Origin: Bacteroidales bacterium UBA1769
GTDB lineage: Bacteria; Bacteroidota; Bacteroidia; Bacteroidales; UBA932
Length of the DNA stretch: 11,704 nt
Assembly (NCBI GenBank): GCA_002314725.1
Contig: DCGV01000066.1
Location: 1-11,704 of the forward strand
Direction: 5' to 3'
Positions 7,930-11,704 of this stretch are shown here, piece by piece. Position 1 is the stretch's first letter, and each line of letters begins with the position of its first letter. A program made the translations under genes and the position numbers. Under the pieces are notes generated by a model. That model did no database searches. It saw nothing but the letters and a program-made list of their open reading frames with translations, and was not told the origin of the DNA.

Positions 7930-10900
7930 CTACTGTTTAGCTAATTCATTGTTTAATTCCAAAAGGAACTGTTGCGTTGTTGATCTATAACAGAATATTA
8001 TACTTCTACGTATAGAACCCGACTGATTGAATAGGTTAACATTCCCGCGAATTTGATCTGCGACACATTTTACCCTCTGCATCAACCAGATATCGTTTGC
8101 TGACTTATTGCCTGTTATAGGATAACCGGAAAAGAAAGATTGAGTATATTCGTCAAGCTCTTGATTTGTAGAAATCATAGATTCCTCATTTTCAATATCA
8201 TAGATTTCCATTAGTTTCCTTCTATTGACGATATCCGAGATAATTGCTTCTGAGTTTGTATCAATAGTTGAATTAACGAAAGGCCTTTTCATTGATTTTT
8301 CACATAGGCATACAAGCCACGCATGAAACTCATCCATAAGTGGAACAAGACAATCGTTAAGCAATGTGCTAATAAATGCCTCGTTACCAAGAGCCATATT
8401 TGAAAGATGCAACATCAAGTCATCCGGATATTTCTGGGAAATTCTGCTCACAAACATTTTTGTGATGACATCTGATTTCCAGCTATCCTCAGGCACAAAC
8501 GACTGAATCATCGCAAAGAGACCATTATTTATCATAGGAAGCAACCAATACCATTGGAACGCTAAGTCCTTGGCCATTTCCAAAAGTCTGTCATCAAGGT
8601 CATCTCTCTCTTCTTCTGATGTCTCCGCAAATATTACCAGTGCAAATTTGAGAAGATATTCTGGTTTGTCTTTCAGACAGGCAAGATCAAGAAGAGAACT
8701 TGCCGGAATATCCTCAGAATTGCTACGGTCAAACCATCCAGTTATCCTTTTCCAGACCGGGCTGCCTATCGTTGCACTATCCAATTCCTCATAGATTTGA
8801 GCAATTGTTTCCGTTCTATTTGTTCTTCTGTCTTCTGGAGAAAGTTCTTTATTTGTGTTGATAAGAGTAGGACATATCCGTCCACGATTACGCCCAATCA
8901 CAAGAATATTACCCCAGTCCTTAACTTCATCCGGCAACATAAAGTATCCATCTTCGTTGGATTTAATTGTTACTGGATTTACAGCTGGGTCTTCAATCTT
9001 CAGAAGTTTTAAAGCATGATTATACTTGATAGGTGGCCATTCTTTCTCAAATACATAAATAGCATCGCCAACCTGTTTGACTTGATATGGAGCCTCTTTG
9101 ATTGAAAAATTATACACATTACCATTTGACAATTCAAAGATTACAGGAATTGACGCGTGCAACATATCATTTGATGTCCTTTCAAGTTTAGACCTAAGTT
9201 CTTCGCGACTTCCAAGTATTCTTATGAGGCTGCCTTCATATGGAATGGGAATACTATCCCTATCATCAAAGACAATATATAACTGGTCTTCAATCCACTT
9301 TAGACGGCATTCTGTATCGCCAATCGTAAGTTTCTTGACATCCATCCCAACTGCGTAATAATTGTACTTGTCCACATCGGAATATGGAATTATACATCCG
9401 CTGGTCAACTTGTTTCCTTCAGGATCAGAGATTGAGAAATCCTTGAACGGTGCTCTAATATGAAGAGAAAAAGTACTTCTCTCATTATGAAAAGGCGTAA
9501 AGGTAAATTCAATATGATTTCTATCAACGCCAGTATCAATATCACGCTCAATCGTCCAAATGCAATCATCGACAGAAGCTCCTTCTGGACCTTTGACATA
9601 CCCATAAGGCCAATCAATTTTAATCCTGCACCGCGTTCTCTCAGTTTCTATCGTAGTAACAGTAAGCGAGTCACCTATGTTAATGATTCTGTCATGTGCG
9701 ACGTAATCATCATCTCCAGATTTGGCTCTGACGAAAATCTCGCCAAAGGAAGGAGAACAACTCCATTCATCGCTCCATTTATTTCTGAATTCAATGCCAT
9801 GAGACATCTTTCTCACAGTAACATCATCAACTTCTGAACACAAGTAGCAGGATAGTCTGGATGCATTATACAAAGGTTCGATTACGTTTGGATATGCAAG
9901 CGGTAGTGATGATACTTCTGTCCATGAGAAATTTGTGTCAGAACCGAAAGTAATTCTTCCATCATCACTGGTCAGAATGATTTCAGAGCCAAAGTTTTCC
10001 GGAAGCCAAATGCACCTGAACGGCATGTCAACCCATCGCATATCAGATATCTGAAGGCCTTCATCAGATGAAATCAATTCCCAACCATCAGGGACAAGAA
10101 TTACCGATTCTTCACGACCTATTCTGGTACATGGTTTATATCTTCCCTTATCACCAGACGTCAAGACATGAGGTGTGGCAAGATCAAGAGATTCCTTTCT
10201 CAGAGGGGCGTCAATTCCTTGAAGATAAGCTGCGATGATATCCCCATTGTTGTACGGGTGCTTACTGCGAACCTCATGACGGCAGAAACCATCAAGGTAG
10301 TCAAACGAATCCACGCTCTGTCCATTCCTTGTAATATTCAATGTAAGGAATTTTTCAACATGAAGACGATTCTCCTCACAGAAAACCTTAGGCAATCTTT
10401 GGAGTCCTTTGAAATCGTATTTTATATGAATTAGTCCATCAACTTTATCGAATGTAAACTCCCAATCAAGCGTAAATGGATTTTGAAGCCTATGAGTACG
10501 TCTGATGGATGTGAATTTGTTCAGAAGAAACTGATACCAAGGATTCTGTTCAGTTTCACACCAGCATGGCATTCTAGTAAAATCCTTGCTGTCAACAGCA
10601 TCGCACAACTGAGCACAATATTGCCTTAATCCTTTATTTGTCGTTGCGACCTTACCAAGGTCCAGTTCGTCAAAGTTAATATTTCGGAACACAAGGCCTT
10701 TTACAAAACGACCCCAAACAGAGTTGATATCCGTCGTGGTCACTAATTTCATAGGCAGGCCGCCTTGATAAAGCATAGAGTTAAGATTCTGTTCTCTGCC
10801 TCCTGTGTACTTTTCAATACCAAGGATATTAGCGCCTGTCTTGGCGGCATCGTAGAAGGCATTTATCACACGACTGTCGCTATTATTGGAAATGGCAGAG

Positions 10901-11130
10901 AACACCATCTCCTTACTATGTACCCCCTCATCGTATTCACGTCTCCAATATTCAGCAAAGAACAGTGCCGCTTCTTTCTGTACGCCTAGAAAGGACCTAT
11001 ACATACGAGCATGCTGCTGAAGAAGACATTTTAAGTCTTCATACTCTCTATCCGTCACCTTTAGTCTCCAAAGAGGTAATGGGCAATGGGTTAGATTTCT
11101 TGTTTTAAGGAGATCGTTAAAATAACTCAT
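7930..11130 (-). CDS. druH: DruH-like protein (YjiT / STY4851 type), Druantia type III partner
   Basis: This 1066-aa cytoplasmic protein has no recognisable catalytic motif, signal peptide or membrane segment. The N-terminal ~200 residues are mostly helical. They include PLPLWRLKVTDREYEDL (17-33) and LYQGGLPMKLV (120-130) followed by a W..RFVKGL stretch, which I recall as conserved in the STY4851/ECs_5259 (YjiT) family that includes DruH. Residues about 215-760 are dominated by short beta strands, probably several beta-sandwich-like units. Residues about 770-1066 are helical again (IPASSLLDLACL, QWYWLLPMI). The gene ends 4 bp before druE, the gene order expected for Druantia type III. The molecular role of DruH is not established. 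A scaffold or sensor working with the helicase is plausible. The start is supported by the N-terminal match and by lying 15 bp after the upstream stop, although no Shine-Dalgarno sequence precedes it. The family name is from memory of motifs and carries more doubt than the helicase call. Confidence 0.72.
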   Translation of the reverse strand: MSYFNDLLKTRNLTHCPLPLWRLKVTDREYEDLKCLLQQHARMYRSFLGVQKEAALFFAEYWRREYDEGVHSKEMVFSAISNNSDSRVINAFYDAAKTGANILGIEKYTGGREQNLNSMLYQGGLPMKLVTTTDINSVWGRFVKGLVFRNINFDELDLGKVATTNKGLRQYCAQLCDAVDSKDFTRMPCWCETEQNPWYQFLLNKFTSIRRTHRLQNPFTLDWEFTFDKVDGLIHIKYDFKGLQRLPKVFCEENRLHVEKFLTLNITRNGQSVDSFDYLDGFCRHEVRSKHPYNNGDIIAAYLQGIDAPLRKESLDLATPHVLTSGDKGRYKPCTRIGREESVILVPDGWELISSDEGLQISDMRWVDMPFRCIWLPENFGSEIILTSDDGRITFGSDTNFSWTEVSSLPLAYPNVIEPLYNASRLSCYLCSEVDDVTVRKMSHGIEFRNKWSDEWSCSPSFGEIFVRAKSGDDDYVAHDRIINIGDSLTVTTIETERTRCRIKIDWPYGYVKGPEGASVDDCIWTIERDIDTGVDRNHIEFTFTPFHNERSTFSLHIRAPFKDFSISDPEGNKLTSGCIIPYSDVDKYNYYAVGMDVKKLTIGDTECRLKWIEDQLYIVFDDRDSIPIPYEGSLIRILGSREELRSKLERTSNDMLHASIPVIFELSNGNVYNFSIKEAPYQVKQVGDAIYVFEKEWPPIKYNHALKLLKIEDPAVNPVTIKSNEDGYFMLPDEVKDWGNILVIGRNRGRICPTLINTNKELSPEDRRTNRTETIAQIYEELDSATIGSPVWKRITGWFDRSNSEDIPASSLLDLACLKDKPEYLLKFALVIFAETSEEERDDLDDRLLEMAKDLAFQWYWLLPMINNGLFAMIQSFVPEDSWKSDVITKMFVSRISQKYPDDLMLHLSNMALGNEAFISTLLNDCLVPLMDEFHAWLVCLCEKSMKRPFVNSTIDTNSEAIISDIVNRRKLMEIYDIENEESMISTNQELDEYTQSFFSGYPITGNKSANDIWLMQRVKCVADQIRGNVNLFNQSGSIRRSIIFCYRSTTQQFLLELNNELAKQ

Positions 11131-11145
11131 TCAAGTTTAATCTTT

Positions 11146-11704
11146 TTATTCTTCTTCCGTAAGATTCAAGCCAAGCTGTGACGCGGATTCTTTGACAGAC
11201 TTATAAACCGGCGAGTTTTCTGAAAGAGTAATAGCGTTATTTGATGAAGCTGTAAACTTGACTTCGATACGTATTCCATTGTCTCGAAGCGTTTGAACAA
11301 AACTGCTGTATAAATCGTTCCATTGATCAACCGAAACGGAACCGGATACTGTTATTCGTTTAAATGTTTTTACATTAGGCTGTGTACTAGCAGGAGGATT
11401 AGTAGGCCCAGGTACAGTAGGAGGAGTATTTGCCGGGCCTTTGGGCTGTTCCGGCTCTGGCATTACTGTGTTCTTATCTACAATCCACACGTCATCTTCA
11501 TCTGCATGTACAAACACATGTTCCTTTACCTTTATATCAGTAAATGAGCCAGGCTGTCCGTATGCAATATTGAAGCTACCTTCTTTACAGTATTTGGCAA
11601 CACAATCTTCGACGGCATGCGGCCCTGTAATCTTCGGCTTATCATCATAACGGAGGAAAGCTTCATAAATATCTTTCACTTTCACCGGCTTGTCTGCTGT
11701 AGGA
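11146..11704 (-). CDS. C-terminal fragment of a probable DUF499-type AAA ATPase (5' end outside window)
   Basis: The frame is open to the right edge, so this is the tail of a longer protein. A GTG at 11685 could give a 179-aa product, but six in-frame codons (PTADKP) precede it without a stop. The visible 185 residues hold three parts. First is a compact domain of about 75 residues (KDIYEAFLRYDD ... HAVEDCVAKYCKEGSFNIAYG ... HADEDDVWIVDKN). Second is a proline-rich linker of about 30 residues (from MPEPEQPKGP onward). Third is a final alpha/beta domain (KRITVSGSVSVDQWNDLYSS ... IRIEVKF ... YKSVKESASQLGLNL). This layout matches what I recall of the C-terminus of DUF499 ATPases, which accompany DUF1156 methylases and large helicases in defence clusters. 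The P-loop part would be upstream and cannot be seen, so the ATPase assignment is inference. The stop lies 15 bp before druH, so it is probably expressed with it. Confidence 0.55.
   Translation of the reverse strand, partial: PTADKPVKVKDIYEAFLRYDDKPKITGPHAVEDCVAKYCKEGSFNIAYGQPGSFTDIKVKEHVFVHADEDDVWIVDKNTVMPEPEQPKGPANTPPTVPGPTNPPASTQPNVKTFKRITVSGSVSVDQWNDLYSSFVQTLRDNGIRIEVKFTASSNNAITLSENSPVYKSVKESASQLGLNLTEEE

Noticed and set aside
1839..11130. DISARM system (DrmA/DrmB helicase with DUF1998)
   Set aside because: DISARM splits the helicase and DUF1998 functions over separate genes and includes a PLD protein and a methylase. Here one 2028-aa protein carries both, and its partner looks like DruH, so Druantia III fits better. 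DISARM remains the nearest relative.
1839..11130. Druantia type I or II
   Set aside because: No DruA-D or DruM/F/G genes are seen beside the helicase, and the single large upstream partner fits type III. Genes outside the window could still change this.
11371..11460. DNA tandem repeat in the upstream gene
   Set aside because: The repeated GGA/GTA-like and CC-rich triplets encode a Pro/Thr/Asn-rich interdomain linker. The units are irregular, so this is low-complexity coding and not a repeat array.
11146..11685. A complete 179-aa gene starting at GTG 11685
   Set aside because: The frame continues upstream without a stop to the window edge (PTADKP before the GTG), and the visible part looks like the C-terminus of a longer protein, so a partial gene is more likely.

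Overview
The window is the middle of one leftward-transcribed (minus-strand) gene cluster. Seven genes lie head to tail with junctions of -1 to +15 bp, so they very probably form one operon, and no gap is long enough to hold an obvious promoter or terminator. In order of transcription (right to left): the C-terminal end of a large protein that looks like the tail of a DUF499-type AAA ATPase (cut by the right edge); a 1066-aa DruH-like protein; a 2028-aa DruE-like DEAH-box helicase with a DUF1998/MZB-type cysteine module; a 252-aa HNH endonuclease; a 228-aa protein with one N-terminal membrane helix; a 104-aa nucleoside 2-deoxyribosyltransferase-like protein; and the first 17 codons of an unidentified gene (cut by the left edge).

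The recognisable core is the pair druH-druE, which matches the composition, gene order and sizes of the anti-phage system Druantia type III (a ~1000-1100-aa protein of unknown function followed by a ~2000-aa helicase). This is recognition from motifs and architecture without a database search. What is unusual is the surroundings. A putative DUF499-type ATPase lies directly upstream, an HNH nuclease is translationally coupled to druE (shared base in TAATG), and a membrane-anchored protein and a small nucleotide-metabolism-type enzyme follow. The window may therefore show an expanded Druantia-like system. Its likely working logic is ATPase and DruH for sensing or loading, DruE for translocation or unwinding, and HNH for cleavage, with the last three genes as accessories or passengers. 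This logic is inference.

Organism: the DNA is moderately AT-rich and bacterial. None of the six visible internal starts has a convincing Shine-Dalgarno sequence. That fits Bacteroidota (Bacteroides/Prevotella-like) better than Firmicutes, although coupled genes in an operon can also lack one, so the assignment is tentative. No tRNA, rRNA, insertion sequence, CRISPR array or attachment site was seen.
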